Source of the DNA: UBA2336 sp964419145
GTDB taxonomy: Bacteria > Bacteroidota > Bacteroidia > Cytophagales > Cyclobacteriaceae
Assembly (NCBI GenBank): GCA_964419145.1
Contig: CAYQOM010000003.1
Coordinates: 186,001-250,000 of the forward strand
DNA: 64,000 nucleotides
Direction of reading: 5' to 3'
Positions 24,025-33,906 of this stretch are shown in pieces (the stretch's first letter is position 1; every line of letters starts with the position of its first letter). The notes below the pieces were generated by a model that saw only the letters and a list, made by a program, of their open reading frames with translations, did not search any database and was not told the origin of the DNA. The position numbers and the translations under genes were made by a program.

Positions 24025-24710
24025 GCGTCAACCAGTTCTTCTTCCACCAGTTTACCACCTTTCATGCGCAGGATGCGTTCGGTCTTTCGGGCCAGTTCAA
24101 GGTTGTGTGTAACTAATACCAATGTAGTGCCCTGCTGTTTATTCAAGGAAAAAAGTAATTCCGTAACATGCGATGCATTCTCATCATCCAGGTTACCGGT
24201 GGGTTCATCGGCAAACAAAATTTTTGGATCGGTTATAAAGGCACGCGCCATCGCCACACGCTGCTGCTCCCCTCCCGATAATTGCGATGGGTAATGATCA
24301 ACACGCTTCTCTAATCCCACCCGTACGAGTAACTCTTCCGCCTTTTGACGTACGTATTTCTCCCCTCGTAACTCAAGCGGCACCATCACATTTTCCAAAG
24401 CTGTAAGTGTTGAGAGTAATTGAAAATTCTGAAACACAAATCCTACATATTGATTGCGGATGTATGCGCGGTCATCTTCGCTCATGGAATTTAACTTAAA
24501 ACCCATCAATGAAATGATGCCGCTGGTTGGCACATCCAGTCCGGCACATAAACCCAACAACGTGGTTTTACCACTACCGCTGGGTCCCACAATAGATAAG
24601 GTATTTCCTTGACGAACGGAGAAGCTCACATTATCAAGTACCGTTAACGAACCTGAGCCCGATCGGTATGTTTTGGTTAATGCTTCGGCTTGCAGAACAT
24701 GCTGACTCAT
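24021..24710 (-). CDS. ABC transporter ATP-binding protein (YbbA/LolD-like)
   Basis: 229 residues, a single nucleotide-binding domain: Walker A GPSGSGKT at 42-49, Q-loop in VFQNFQLL, signature LSGGEQQRV, Walker B ILFADEPTGNLD and the switch His in VTHNLE. It belongs to the MacB/LolD subgroup that works with FtsX-type permeases. Its stop overlaps the permease start by 4 nt, so the two are coupled. The 121-nt gap to tesA on the other strand must hold two divergent promoters. Confidence 0.92.
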   Translation of the reverse strand: MSQHVLQAEALTKTYRSGSGSLTVLDNVSFSVRQGNTLSIVGPSGSGKTTLLGLCAGLDVPTSGIISLMGFKLNSMSEDDRAYIRNQYVGFVFQNFQLLSTLTALENVMVPLELRGEKYVRQKAEELLVRVGLEKRVDHYPSQLSGGEQQRVAMARAFITDPKILFADEPTGNLDDENASHVTELLFSLNKQQGTTLVLVTHNLELARKTERILRMKGGKLVEEELVDA

Positions 24711-24831
24711 ACGAATGTATTATAGTAATGATTTATGCTTACTGGCACCTTTTTTGACCTATTGAACGTTACATAAGCGTGTAAGTTAATGTAACTTTAA
24801 CCCTTATTGGAACAAACAAATAACTAATTAC

Positions 24832-25440
24832 ATGGTCGGAAAGTTTTTAGGAATTATTGTGGCCTTGCTTCTTTTTCAGGGATCATCAACAACGAAAACC
24901 ATTATGTTCTTTGGCGATAGTCTGACAGCTGGCTATGGGCTTTCGCCCGAAGAGGCCTTCCCCTATCTGCTGGAGCAAAGGCTGAATGAACAAGGGAAAA
25001 ATTGCAAAGTGATCAATGCCGGGCTGAGCGGAGAAACGACTGCGGGTGGATTATCGCGTATTGATTGGGTATTGCGCCAGCCGATTGATGTTTTTGTACT
25101 CGAGCTTGGCGGAAATGACGGTTTGCGCGGGCTTCCTTTGGAACAAACCAAATCCAACTTACAGGCTATTATTAATAAAGTAAAAGCCAAAAACCCGAAT
25201 GCAAAAATTGTGGTTGCCGGTATGATGGTGCCCCCAAATATGGGTGACGATTACAGTACTGCATTCCGCAAAGTATTTCCGGAAATCGCAAAAAAGAACA
25301 ACGCCACGTTGATTCCCTTTCTGCTGGAAGGTGTTGCCGGAAATGAAAAGTTAAATCTACCGGATGGCATTCATCCGAATCCGGAGGGACATAAAATCGT
25401 GGCCAACAACCTGGTTAAAGTTATCGGACCACTACTATAA
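24832..25440 (+). CDS. tesA: GDSL-family arylesterase / lysophospholipase (TesA-like)
   Basis: 202 residues. An SGNH hydrolase with a signal-peptide-like N-terminus (MVGKFLGIIVALLLFQG). Block I FFGDSLTAG carries the nucleophile Ser30, followed by the oxyanion Gly in LSGETTAGG, GGND with the oxyanion Asn, and DGIHPN with the catalytic Asp and His. It hydrolyses esters or thioesters in the periplasm. It is divergent from ybbA-ybbP. The end overlaps the convergent esterase gene by 6 nt. Confidence 0.9.
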   Translation: MVGKFLGIIVALLLFQGSSTTKTIMFFGDSLTAGYGLSPEEAFPYLLEQRLNEQGKNCKVINAGLSGETTAGGLSRIDWVLRQPIDVFVLELGGNDGLRGLPLEQTKSNLQAIINKVKAKNPNAKIVVAGMMVPPNMGDDYSTAFRKVFPEIAKKNNATLIPFLLEGVAGNEKLNLPDGIHPNPEGHKIVANNLVKVIGPLL

Positions 25441-26313
25441 CTTGCGCAAACAATCTTGAAGGAAAACCAACACATCCTGACCAACAGGGTCGCCCTCTTT
25501 TCCAAATTCACGATGAATAGAGAGGCTGTTTTTCTTAGCGTAACTCTTCACCTGAATGGTTATTCCTGAATCCTTGAATTTTTTAGCGAGATTTAATGCA
25601 TCACTTTCAGTGGGCGTTTTAACTCCAGAATAAGCCAGAAAAACGGGTGGCACCTTCATCCCCGGCACAATATGCGTTACCGGTGATGCTTCGCGCCATT
25701 CTTGTTCAGTTAAACCGAATGTATCCAGGCACCAGTCTTTCACTTTATTGTTGTTATCTGGAATGATCTTCGCCACATCAAAACCAAGTCCATCCACAGA
25801 GATTACACCTTTTATCATATCCAATGAACCTTGCGCCTCATCCAGGTACTTTTTATTCACGGTTATCATCACCGACATCTGGGCACCGGAAGCGTATCCC
25901 ATTAAAAAAATCTTTTCCGGATCACCACTGTAGTGCACGATGTTGTTGTACACCCATACCAAGGCATGGGCAACATCCTGCATATGACCGGGATGTTTGA
26001 TATCAGGCGAAAGTCGGTGATTGATGCTTACAAAAATGTATCCCTTCTCAGTAAAGTAAGCCGGCTTAATGCCCACATCACTTTTATCGCCAAATGCCCA
26101 CAAACCACCATGCACCCAAATGATTACCGGTGACTTGCTGCCCTTCTTGGGCATGTAAATGTCCAGGGCGTTTAACCTGGGCTCTTTGGCCAGCTTGGCG
26201 TATGGAATGTCGGCTACCTTAAAGAAAGGACCTTCGCCCTTCTTTTGGGCCAACAGCGATCCTGATCCGATAAAAATAAGTGCGCAAAAAATGACCAACT
26301 GGTTAAAACGCAT
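25435..26313 (-). CDS. Secreted alpha/beta-hydrolase (carboxylesterase-type)
   Basis: 292 residues with a signal peptide ending near LLAQ (about residue 23). The oxyanion motif HGG is at 68-70 (WVHGGLWAFG), and the nucleophile lies in GYASG (Ser142). A catalytic His is probable near the C-terminus (SIHREFG). The pattern fits the BD-FAE/hormone-sensitive-lipase-like esterases that act on small esters, for example acetylated or feruloylated sugars. It converges with tesA, overlapping by 6 nt, so transcription from the two sides may interfere. Exact substrate unknown. Confidence 0.8.
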   Translation of the reverse strand: MRFNQLVIFCALIFIGSGSLLAQKKGEGPFFKVADIPYAKLAKEPRLNALDIYMPKKGSKSPVIIWVHGGLWAFGDKSDVGIKPAYFTEKGYIFVSINHRLSPDIKHPGHMQDVAHALVWVYNNIVHYSGDPEKIFLMGYASGAQMSVMITVNKKYLDEAQGSLDMIKGVISVDGLGFDVAKIIPDNNNKVKDWCLDTFGLTEQEWREASPVTHIVPGMKVPPVFLAYSGVKTPTESDALNLAKKFKDSGITIQVKSYAKKNSLSIHREFGKEGDPVGQDVLVFLQDCLRKL

Positions 26314-26421
26314 AAACTAAAATAACGTAAAACATAGTCTCCTATCTGGGAGTTAAAATATCAATTATTTAACCAAAATAACAACCGGAAGAATCAGCCC
26401 TCCTGTATTTTCGCCACTTCA

Positions 26422-27627
26422 ATGAAAAACGAACGTATTCTGCTCTTTATTCTGGCTGCGGCCATGTTTACCCACATCATGGACTTCATGATTATGATGC
26501 CATTAAGTCCATCACTCATGAGCATTTTTGACATCAATGCCCAGCAGTTCAGCTTACTGGTGTCTTCCTATACCATTACGGCAGGTATTACCGGATTTCT
26601 GACAGCCTTCTGGATCGACCGTTTCGACCGAAAGAGCATGATGTTGTTCATGTACTTTGGCTTCACGCTGGGTACCATAGCCTGTGCCTTTGCCCCTACG
26701 TATGCCTTTTTGCTAATTGCCCGATCGTTGGCCGGAGCCTTTGGGGGTGTGTTGGGGGCCTTGATACTTTCCATTGTGAGCGATGTGGTTCCGCTTGAAC
26801 GCAGAGCCAGCGGACTTGGAATCGTGATGGCTTCGTTTTCAGTAGCCTCCGTATTTGGTGTACCCTTTGGCTTATTTCTGGCCAGCAAATTCACCTGGCA
26901 TGCACCCTTTCTATTTCTGGGGCTCGTAGCGGTTGTAGTATTCGTATTGATGTTCGCGTTCATCCCGCCCTTACGATCACACCTGAATGGAACACATAAA
27001 AAACCACTTGAAATTCTATCCAAAATATTCGGGCAACGCAGTAGTTTGCTTGGGCTCTCCTTTGTTTCGGTGCTGACGCTGGGGCACTTTACCATTGTAC
27101 CGTTTATTGCAGCATACATGGTTGGCAATGTAGGCTTTTCCAACGATGACCTCTCCTACATTTACCTGGTGGGTGGTGCGCTAACAATTTTCTTTTCTCC
27201 GTGGGTAGGCAAGATGGCGGATAAGCATGGTCGGTTAAAAATCTTTACCATTTTTGGCAGCCTGGTAATTCTTCCTATTCTGTTCATCACGAACATGCCG
27301 CCTATGCCATTGTGGTCGGCCTTAGTGGTGGCCGGAATATTTTTCATTTTCAGCAACGGCAGAATGGTTCCATCAACCACTATGGAAACCGCTATTATCA
27401 GTCCGGAAAGTCGTGGTAGTTATATGAGCATTCGCTCCTCCGTTCAACAACTTACTTCCGGGTTGGCTTCTTTTCTGGCTGGTACCATCATCAGTGAAAA
27501 GGCATCGGAATTCAGTCCGGACGCCAAAGCGTTGGTTAACTATGGCTATGTGGGTTTGATTGCCGTGTTCTTCAGTTTGGTTTCGTTGTGGTTGGCGAGA
27601 GAGCTACAGGTGGCAGAGGGGGCATAG
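26422..27627 (+). CDS. MFS transporter (AraJ/drug-efflux type)
   Basis: 401 residues, about 12 membrane segments. The loop between segments 2 and 3 has the MFS signature form (WIDRFDRKSMMLF), and another such motif is at KMADKHGRLKIF in the second half. Segment 5 contains the GxxxGPxxG-like region (SVFGVPFGLFL). It resembles AraJ and sugar-efflux or drug-efflux permeases that export small molecules by proton antiport. It stands alone as a single transcription unit; the substrate is not predictable. Confidence 0.85.
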   Translation: MKNERILLFILAAAMFTHIMDFMIMMPLSPSLMSIFDINAQQFSLLVSSYTITAGITGFLTAFWIDRFDRKSMMLFMYFGFTLGTIACAFAPTYAFLLIARSLAGAFGGVLGALILSIVSDVVPLERRASGLGIVMASFSVASVFGVPFGLFLASKFTWHAPFLFLGLVAVVVFVLMFAFIPPLRSHLNGTHKKPLEILSKIFGQRSSLLGLSFVSVLTLGHFTIVPFIAAYMVGNVGFSNDDLSYIYLVGGALTIFFSPWVGKMADKHGRLKIFTIFGSLVILPILFITNMPPMPLWSALVVAGIFFIFSNGRMVPSTTMETAIISPESRGSYMSIRSSVQQLTSGLASFLAGTIISEKASEFSPDAKALVNYGYVGLIAVFFSLVSLWLARELQVAEGA

Positions 27628-27695
27628 CATTGCATAGCTCTCTCATTATTTTCAACATCAGTATTCACTCCTTGATGCTCCATAAATTCAATAAC

Positions 27696-27713
27696 CCCGA
27701 TCTTCCGATCGGG
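27696..27713. terminator. Hairpin between convergent genes
   Basis: A perfect 7-bp stem CCCGATC / GATCGGG with a TTCC loop lies between the ends of the MFS gene and the BNR-protein gene. There is no T-run, so it may be a weak terminator or an RNA 3'-end stabiliser for one or both transcripts. Confidence 0.4.
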
Positions 27714-27749
27714 ACTATTGATATTCTGCCTATAAATTCTATCAACTTA

Positions 27750-30700
27750 TCACCTCCACTCCGACCAACGGCCTGGCGTATACGGAGCCTGATTGATTTC
27801 CAGTTCCCGCTCCAGTTCTTCAAGCTTCTTATTCAATTCTTTCATCTCCGTTAACAACGTTTTGAATTGTCGTGAGGCAATTTCATACGACTCTTTATAC
27901 ATTTTTGGAACCGGAGCGGTGGAATTCCAGATGCCGTATTCGATGCCTCCTACCCGATCGTTGATGGAGGGTGTAGTCTCAAATTCACGCCTGGCTTTCG
28001 TGGCATCTCCGTTCAATTGAAGATTCAAGGCTATTAACTGGCGGCTTATTGCATAGGCTTTTTCGAACACGCTTTTTGGCTCAACTGGCATATCCTGTGC
28101 GGCCTGGTTAATGTGTGTGATGCGTTGATTCATATTCCGCAATAAATCACTGGCCGCACTGGTGGCTTTACGAATGCGGGTCACATCTTTAAAGAAAGCC
28201 ACATTCTCAGTCATGTTTGTAGGTATGCTGCTTTGATCTAACAGCTTACACGTAAATGAAACTGGCGCAACCAATTCTGTTATCACACCATCTGCATATT
28301 TTGACAGGGATACCGTATACTGCCCCGGCATAGCCAAATGTCCAACTTCTGCACTTCCAAACAGCACATCAGGGGCTGGTGTATAGCGGTTGTTCACGGG
28401 TGCAGGCGTGTTGTAACGAAAATCCCATACTATCCGATCCATGCCTTTCTTTGCAGGCGCTTTGATATGACGCACCACATCTCCTGCCTGATCTTTTATT
28501 GTAAATAACAGATAAGGTTCAGGTTGATTGTCTTCCAGACGTAAGCTATCAATGCTGGGATAGTACACCAGCTGCTTCTTTTCAATCTTGTCTTTCTCCT
28601 TTTGCTGACGGATTTCTTTTAGTGTTTTGACATCATCTTTCAGGTAGTACGTAAACACTGCCCCTACCGGTGGGTTTGGTGTAGCAAAATAATTGCTTCC
28701 AAGATGCCCCTTATCGCGCAAACCTAATGGATATCGTTCAATGAACATCAAGCTTTCTTTGATAGGAAAGATGATAGCTGGCTTATTCAAGTCATCTTTC
28801 TTCAGGTTTCGAAGTGGGGTGTAATCATCCAAAATATAAAACCCGCGACCAAACGTACCGAGCACGAGGTCATTTTCCCTACGTTGAATTTCAATATCAC
28901 GAACCGCAATGGTTGGCAATCCCGCCTTTAACTGTGTCCAGCTTTGTCCACCGTTATTGGAAAAGAACGCACCGAACTCCGTTCCTACAAAAAGCAAATT
29001 CGGATCAACGTGATCTTCAGCAATGGAATAAACGCTGCCGCGAACGGGCAAGTTGGATTGAATAGCTCGCCAAGTTTTACCCGCATCAGTGGTTTTTAAA
29101 ACATAGGGTTTGAAGTCGCCATAGCGATGATGATTAAAGCATACATAGGCTGTGTTTTTATCATGAAGCGATGCGATAATCTGATGAACATAGCTTCGTT
29201 GCGGAACACCCTGTAGATTATCAAATTTCATCCAGGTGCGGCCACCATCTGTTGTCAATTGAATGAGCCCATCATCGGTACCCACCCACAACATGTTTTC
29301 ATCAAACTTCGATTCGGCTATGGAAGTGAGTTGTCCATAAATATCAGTGCTTCCATTTTTTGCAATCGCGTCAACAGACCAAACCCTTCCCATGATTTCG
29401 AACCGGTTGCGATCGAGTTGCCGGCTTAAATCCGGACTAATTTCTTTCCAGGAATCTCCGCGATCATCGGTACGCAGTAATTTATTAGCACCAAAATACA
29501 AACGTGTTGGGCTATGATGACTGATCAGCAGCGGAGCATCCCAGTTCCAGCGATACGCCTCACCTTCTTTTTCAATGGGCTTAATGGGAAGATATTCTCC
29601 GCTCTTCCGATCGAAACGATTTAAACCCCCATACTGACTTTGCGCATAGATGATATCGGGATTTGTGGGATCTACCTGCGTTTCAAATCCATCGCCCAAT
29701 GAGGTGATGTACCAATCGGCATTCACGATTCCATTGGCAGAGGTAGAACGACTCGGACCACCCAGACTCAGGTTATCTTGCGTTCCGCCATGCACGCCAT
29801 AAAACGGATAGGCATTGTCAGTTGAAACTTTGTAAAACTGAGTAACCGGTAAGTTGGATTTGAAATCCCATGTGCCGGCAAAATCATACGTTTCATAAAT
29901 ACCGCCATCACAGCCTACCAATAAATGATTCGGATCTTTTGGATCAATCCAGATACAATGGTTGTCGATGTGCTTGTTTAACTCACCCAGGTTCACTACG
30001 GTCTTTCCTCCATCGTGGCTCACTTTGTAATAGGTGTCAGTGATGTACAACCGATCCACATGGTGCGGATCGCATACTACTTCCTGATAATAATTACCGG
30101 AAGTAAAAAACGGATTACGCTTCTCCCAACTTGCGCCTCGGTTGGTTGAACGATAAATGCCTCCCTTATTGTCCTGTGCTTCAACCACGGCAAACAACAC
30201 ATCCGGGTTCACCGGACTAATCGCTAACCCAATCCTGCCAACATCGCCACCCGGCAAACCACCTTCCAGTTTTTTCCAGGTTGCTCCGCCATCCGTTGAT
30301 TTATAAAGTGCTGATTCCGGTCCGCCACCAATGTAGGTAAACACACTGCGCATGCGTTGATGAAAAGCTGCATATAATACGTTGGGATCACGCGGATCCA
30401 TAACCAAATCGTTGCACCCCGTATAACTACTTACTGACTTTACGTTAGTCCACGTAGCACCTCCATCCGTAGATTTATACACACCGCGTTCACCACCTTC
30501 GCGCCATACTGGTCCGTATGCACCTACATAAATGTTATTGGGATCAGTGGGATGTACAATAATGCTGGCGATGTGCTCTGAATCTTTGAGTCCCATGTTC
30601 TTCCATGTACGACCGCCATCATCACTTTTGTAAACGCCATCACCATAGGCCACTGAGCGTTGGTTGTTATTTTCGCCCGTTCCTACCCAAACGGTACTTG

Positions 30701-31025
30701 GGTTTGATGGATCAAGCGTGACACACCCAATTGAATAAGAACCCTGACTATCAAATATGGGTTGAAAAGTGACGCCTTTATTTATAGTCTTCCAAACCCC
30801 ACCTGAGGAAGTTGCTACATAATATTCGCTGTTGTTGGTGGGATTAACCGCGAAATCTGAAATACGACCAGAGGTTACCGCGGGGCCGATAGAGCGAAAT
30901 TTTAGGGCAGAGAACTGATCGGACGAAAATCCGTCTGTCGTTTCTTTTTTGGGTTCAGTTTTACGTTGTGCAGAGGCATAGTCAACGAAAAGACAGATTA
31001 GGATAAGGGGTATGAGGTTACGCAT
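27750..31025 (-). CDS. Secreted VPS10/BNR (sortilin-like) beta-propeller protein
   Basis: 1091 residues with a signal peptide (MRNLIPLILICLFVDYASAQ). Residues about 30-750 hold many Asp-box/BNR units of the form YKSxDGGxTW (YKSDDGGRTWKNM, YKSTDGGATWTNV, YKSTDGGATWKKL, RSTNRGASWEKR, FFSNNGGQSWTQL) that build sortilin-like beta-propellers. The last 300 residues are a beta domain followed by a helical, charged tail. Similar Bacteroidota proteins are annotated as glycosyl hydrolases or xyloglucanase-like without demonstrated activity. It is probably periplasmic or surface-exposed; catalytic residues cannot be assigned. Confidence 0.8.
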   Translation of the reverse strand: MRNLIPLILICLFVDYASAQRKTEPKKETTDGFSSDQFSALKFRSIGPAVTSGRISDFAVNPTNNSEYYVATSSGGVWKTINKGVTFQPIFDSQGSYSIGCVTLDPSNPSTVWVGTGENNNQRSVAYGDGVYKSDDGGRTWKNMGLKDSEHIASIIVHPTDPNNIYVGAYGPVWREGGERGVYKSTDGGATWTNVKSVSSYTGCNDLVMDPRDPNVLYAAFHQRMRSVFTYIGGGPESALYKSTDGGATWKKLEGGLPGGDVGRIGLAISPVNPDVLFAVVEAQDNKGGIYRSTNRGASWEKRNPFFTSGNYYQEVVCDPHHVDRLYITDTYYKVSHDGGKTVVNLGELNKHIDNHCIWIDPKDPNHLLVGCDGGIYETYDFAGTWDFKSNLPVTQFYKVSTDNAYPFYGVHGGTQDNLSLGGPSRSTSANGIVNADWYITSLGDGFETQVDPTNPDIIYAQSQYGGLNRFDRKSGEYLPIKPIEKEGEAYRWNWDAPLLISHHSPTRLYFGANKLLRTDDRGDSWKEISPDLSRQLDRNRFEIMGRVWSVDAIAKNGSTDIYGQLTSIAESKFDENMLWVGTDDGLIQLTTDGGRTWMKFDNLQGVPQRSYVHQIIASLHDKNTAYVCFNHHRYGDFKPYVLKTTDAGKTWRAIQSNLPVRGSVYSIAEDHVDPNLLFVGTEFGAFFSNNGGQSWTQLKAGLPTIAVRDIEIQRRENDLVLGTFGRGFYILDDYTPLRNLKKDDLNKPAIIFPIKESLMFIERYPLGLRDKGHLGSNYFATPNPPVGAVFTYYLKDDVKTLKEIRQQKEKDKIEKKQLVYYPSIDSLRLEDNQPEPYLLFTIKDQAGDVVRHIKAPAKKGMDRIVWDFRYNTPAPVNNRYTPAPDVLFGSAEVGHLAMPGQYTVSLSKYADGVITELVAPVSFTCKLLDQSSIPTNMTENVAFFKDVTRIRKATSAASDLLRNMNQRITHINQAAQDMPVEPKSVFEKAYAISRQLIALNLQLNGDATKARREFETTPSINDRVGGIEYGIWNSTAPVPKMYKESYEIASRQFKTLLTEMKELNKKLEELERELEINQAPYTPGRWSEWR

Positions 31026-31108
31026 AGCCGAAAGGGTTAAATATTCAAAACAAGATAAAAAGGATTAAGATGATTTCAATCCGGAATTGTTCGAACGGTT
31101 TTGGAAGA

Positions 31109-31870
31109 TCAGCGGGTTGGCGGAAGTGGAAAAAATACAGACGTTCGTCTTTTGTAATCCTCAAATTCTTCATTCCCAGCATACTTTCTTTCTAACATGG
31201 GCACTCCGGAGACATACCGAATCAGGTAGGTAATGGTCAGCGGGCTAATGATAGTCATCCATCCTCCTGAAAGAGGCAAGGCAAGCAAAAATATTCCCCA
31301 CCACTGCACCACCTCACCAAAGTAGTTTGGGTGTCGCGAATATTTCCAAAGCCCGATGGTCATAATTCGGCCTGCATGTTCTGGCTTTGACTTGAATACT
31401 TTTAACTGATAATCACTGATACTTTCAAAGAGAAAACCGATTGTCCAGATACCTGTTCCTACCAGGTCAATCCATTTCAATCCAACAACATAGTGGTGCT
31501 GAATAAAAATAATTGAAAGAGAAATAATGTATAGAAATAATCCCTGAAGCATAAACACCTGTAAAAAACTACGCAGGTAAAAACTCTTCCATGACTTGCG
31601 CCAGTTCCGATACCGAAAATCTTCCGGCTTATTCTTATTTCGTAAGAAAATATGATAGGATAATCGTGTCCCCCAAAGCGTTACCAATGCAGCCACCAAT
31701 AATCCGCGTTCTGTTTGTAGAGACAAAAAAAATGAAATCCAACTCACCGCCACAAAGCCCAATCCCCAGGCAATATCGGCTACATCATTACGCTTGAGCA
31801 CCAGGCTAATGCTGTACCATATCATCATATAGGCCAGCACAACCAGTCCGATCGTCAGGTATATATTCAC
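31109..31870 (-). CDS. DUF1295 membrane protein (steroid 5-alpha-reductase-like)
   Basis: 253 residues, about six or seven membrane segments. The C-terminal part has the family hallmark GLWKYSRHPNYFGEVVQWWG, seen in isoprenylcysteine methyltransferase and steroid-reductase-like enzymes, where it contributes to cofactor binding. The function of DUF1295 proteins is not settled. Its start overlaps the end of the DUF2177 gene by 4 nt, so both membrane proteins are made together. Confidence 0.8.
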   Translation of the reverse strand: MNIYLTIGLVVLAYMMIWYSISLVLKRNDVADIAWGLGFVAVSWISFFLSLQTERGLLVAALVTLWGTRLSYHIFLRNKNKPEDFRYRNWRKSWKSFYLRSFLQVFMLQGLFLYIISLSIIFIQHHYVVGLKWIDLVGTGIWTIGFLFESISDYQLKVFKSKPEHAGRIMTIGLWKYSRHPNYFGEVVQWWGIFLLALPLSGGWMTIISPLTITYLIRYVSGVPMLERKYAGNEEFEDYKRRTSVFFPLPPTR

Positions 31871-32265
31871 AACCCCAGTTTAACTGCGATGAAGTACGTG
31901 AGCACAGAAACACTTGCAGAAAGTACGGTGCCCCACAGCATGTCTACAACCACCATTTTTATTGGCCAGTCTTTAAGTGTGGCTAAATTTGTCAGGTCGT
32001 AGGTAGCGTACGTAACCAATCCGAAAAATGCACCATACCAGAGTGCCTTGAGCCAGTCTTTCTTCATTACAGCCGGCTCAATCACAAAGACTACCAACGC
32101 AACCAGAAAAAGTAAATAGAATAAAATCGCTGCTGTCCAGTTAACTTCAGAACGCATCAAAAACCCAATTTGATTTTTGTAAAAGTTTCGGGCGATCAAC
32201 CCGATCCATGTGATATCGATAATAAAGAAAACCGGAAGAGCAATGGCGTATAATTTTAGTAGCAT
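31867..32265 (-). CDS. DUF2177-family small membrane protein
   Basis: 132 residues with four probable membrane helices. It has the family-like features DITWIGLIARNFYKNQIG near the N-terminus and FFGLVTYATYDLTNLATLKDWP in the middle. DUF2177 and DUF1295 genes are often paired; the role is unknown, possibly lipid modification. The start codon lies about 107 bp from the divergent gntP-type gene. Confidence 0.8.
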   Translation of the reverse strand: MLLKLYAIALPVFFIIDITWIGLIARNFYKNQIGFLMRSEVNWTAAILFYLLFLVALVVFVIEPAVMKKDWLKALWYGAFFGLVTYATYDLTNLATLKDWPIKMVVVDMLWGTVLSASVSVLTYFIAVKLGL

Positions 32266-32307
32266 GGTATGCGTCTTGTTTTTTTAACCAGTCAGAAGGA
32301 CATAATG

Positions 32308-32329
32308 TTATACATTCGCAAATGTGTAA
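32308..32329. promoter_or_regulatory. Palindromic site upstream of gntP-type permease
   Basis: TTATACATT and AATGTGTAA form an inverted repeat (8 of 9 positions match) around a CGCA centre, in the divergent gap between the DUF2177 gene and the gluconate permease gene. Size and placement, 43 bp upstream of the permease ATG, suit a dimeric repressor site. The regulator is not in the window. Confidence 0.4.
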
Positions 32330-32372
32330 TAAAAAATAACTAATATCGGTTCCCAAAATTAATGGATAACCA

Positions 32373-33701
32373 ATGCCTTTTTTAATTATTGCTTTTGGAA
32401 TAACCCTTCAGGTTTACCTAACCTACAAAAAAGTCAGTCCGTTTTTATCATTATTAATTGTAGCGATCCTGATAGGTTTATTTCTGGGTATGGAGCCTAC
32501 TCTACTAATTGCCTCCATCGAAAAAGGTGTAGGCAACACGCTAAGCGGACTTGTTCTTATACTTTGCCTGGGAGCAGTGCTGGGAAAAATACTGGAAGTA
32601 AGTGGTGCCATTCACCAGATTACGTCCAGGCTGATTCAGAATTTTGGGGAACGATATGTGCAATGGGCTGTGTTGCTCACCGGATTTATGATTGGGCTTC
32701 CGCTCTATTACAATGCAGGCTTTATCCTTCTCGTTCCGCTTGTCTTTTCAGTAGCAAGAAAAACCGGATTACCCCTATTGTTCATTGCCATTCCAACCGC
32801 AGCTTCTCTTTCAGCAACACATTGCTTTTTGCCTCCGCATCCGGGGCCAGTGGTATTGGTAAATGCATTTGGTGCCGACCTGGGATTAACCTTGCTTTAT
32901 GGATTGCTACTGGTGATCCCAACTGTTGTTATGGCTGGTCCATTATTGGGCAAGGTGATACGAAACATAAAGAGAACAGAACCGGAAAAAAAACTCTCTG
33001 TTGGGTTAGCTGAGCAAAACGCTAATCCACCTACTGTATTGGCTAGTTTCACGATAGCCCTTCTGCCTGTTATTTTGATCACCCTGGCTGTTGTCATGAA
33101 TCAATTTTTTACCACATCAGAATGGGTCCATTCCTTAATAAATTTTGTTGGCAATGCAACTATCGCCTTGTTAATAACAGTTTGTATTGCCCTATACATG
33201 CTTGGTCTAAGAAGAGGAATTAAAATGAACGAAGTGATGCAATGGGTATCGCAAGGCATTCACAGTGTTGCCATGATTCTTTTGATCATTACGGCAGGAG
33301 GAATACTTAAAGAGGTGTTGATCGATAGTGGAACAGCGGATTACATCACTTCCTTTAGCAGTCGTTGGAATATGAATCCGTATTTATTTGCATGGGTCAT
33401 AACGGCTTTATTGCGAATATCTTTAGGCTCTGCAACAGTTGCAGGTCTTACAGCAGCAGGCATTGTCTCCCCGCTTCTATTAGATGGTGGTGCCTCGCCA
33501 GAGTTAATGGTATTGGCGGTTGGAGCAGGTAGTGTTTTTGGTTCACACATTAACGACACCGGATTTTGGATGTTTAAGGAATTCTTTAATCTCTCACTTA
33601 AAGAAACATTTCTTTCCTGGACCATCATGGAGTCACTAATGTCTATCCTGGGAATAATCGGAGTTTTGATATTACAACTGATTACTTCCTGGCATACTTA
33701 A
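32373..33701 (+). CDS. GntP-family gluconate:H+ symporter
   Basis: 442 residues, about 12 membrane segments. Family landmarks include the conserved region with ATHCFLPPHPGPVVLVNAFGADLG (given here as positions about 149-172), GLPLYYNAGFILLVPLVF before it, and GSVFGSHINDTGFWMFKEF near the C-terminus, all typical of gluconate and related sugar-acid importers. Start: the ATG at 32373 is used because an ATG at 32362 is out of frame. A palindrome sits upstream. The exact sugar acid is not defined by sequence. Confidence 0.88.
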   Translation: MPFLIIAFGITLQVYLTYKKVSPFLSLLIVAILIGLFLGMEPTLLIASIEKGVGNTLSGLVLILCLGAVLGKILEVSGAIHQITSRLIQNFGERYVQWAVLLTGFMIGLPLYYNAGFILLVPLVFSVARKTGLPLLFIAIPTAASLSATHCFLPPHPGPVVLVNAFGADLGLTLLYGLLLVIPTVVMAGPLLGKVIRNIKRTEPEKKLSVGLAEQNANPPTVLASFTIALLPVILITLAVVMNQFFTTSEWVHSLINFVGNATIALLITVCIALYMLGLRRGIKMNEVMQWVSQGIHSVAMILLIITAGGILKEVLIDSGTADYITSFSSRWNMNPYLFAWVITALLRISLGSATVAGLTAAGIVSPLLLDGGASPELMVLAVGAGSVFGSHINDTGFWMFKEFFNLSLKETFLSWTIMESLMSILGIIGVLILQLITSWHT

Positions 33702-33906
33702 CATTTTATATATAATATACTCGCTGCATTGACTGTACGAAGGACATGGACAAACTAATTGGCCCGTGGCTGGCCGTGCCCGTTTGCTGGCCAAGCAAAC
33801 CGTTGGCGTGATAGTTCGGTTGAACAAATTGAATATCCGTTAATACTATCCGAAAACGGGAATATTTTTATTGGACAATGAGTATATTTGGCTGTACATC
33901 ATTTTA

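Noticed and set aside
24711..24831. TAACTTTA as -7 box for tesA
   Set aside because: Last base deviates from TAnnTTTG and no TTG lies at the proper distance upstream.
33782..33800. GTTTGCT / AGCAAAC hairpin after the gntP-type gene
   Set aside because: No T-run and a 5-nt loop; could be chance or a remnant of an inserted repeat, not enough for a terminator call.
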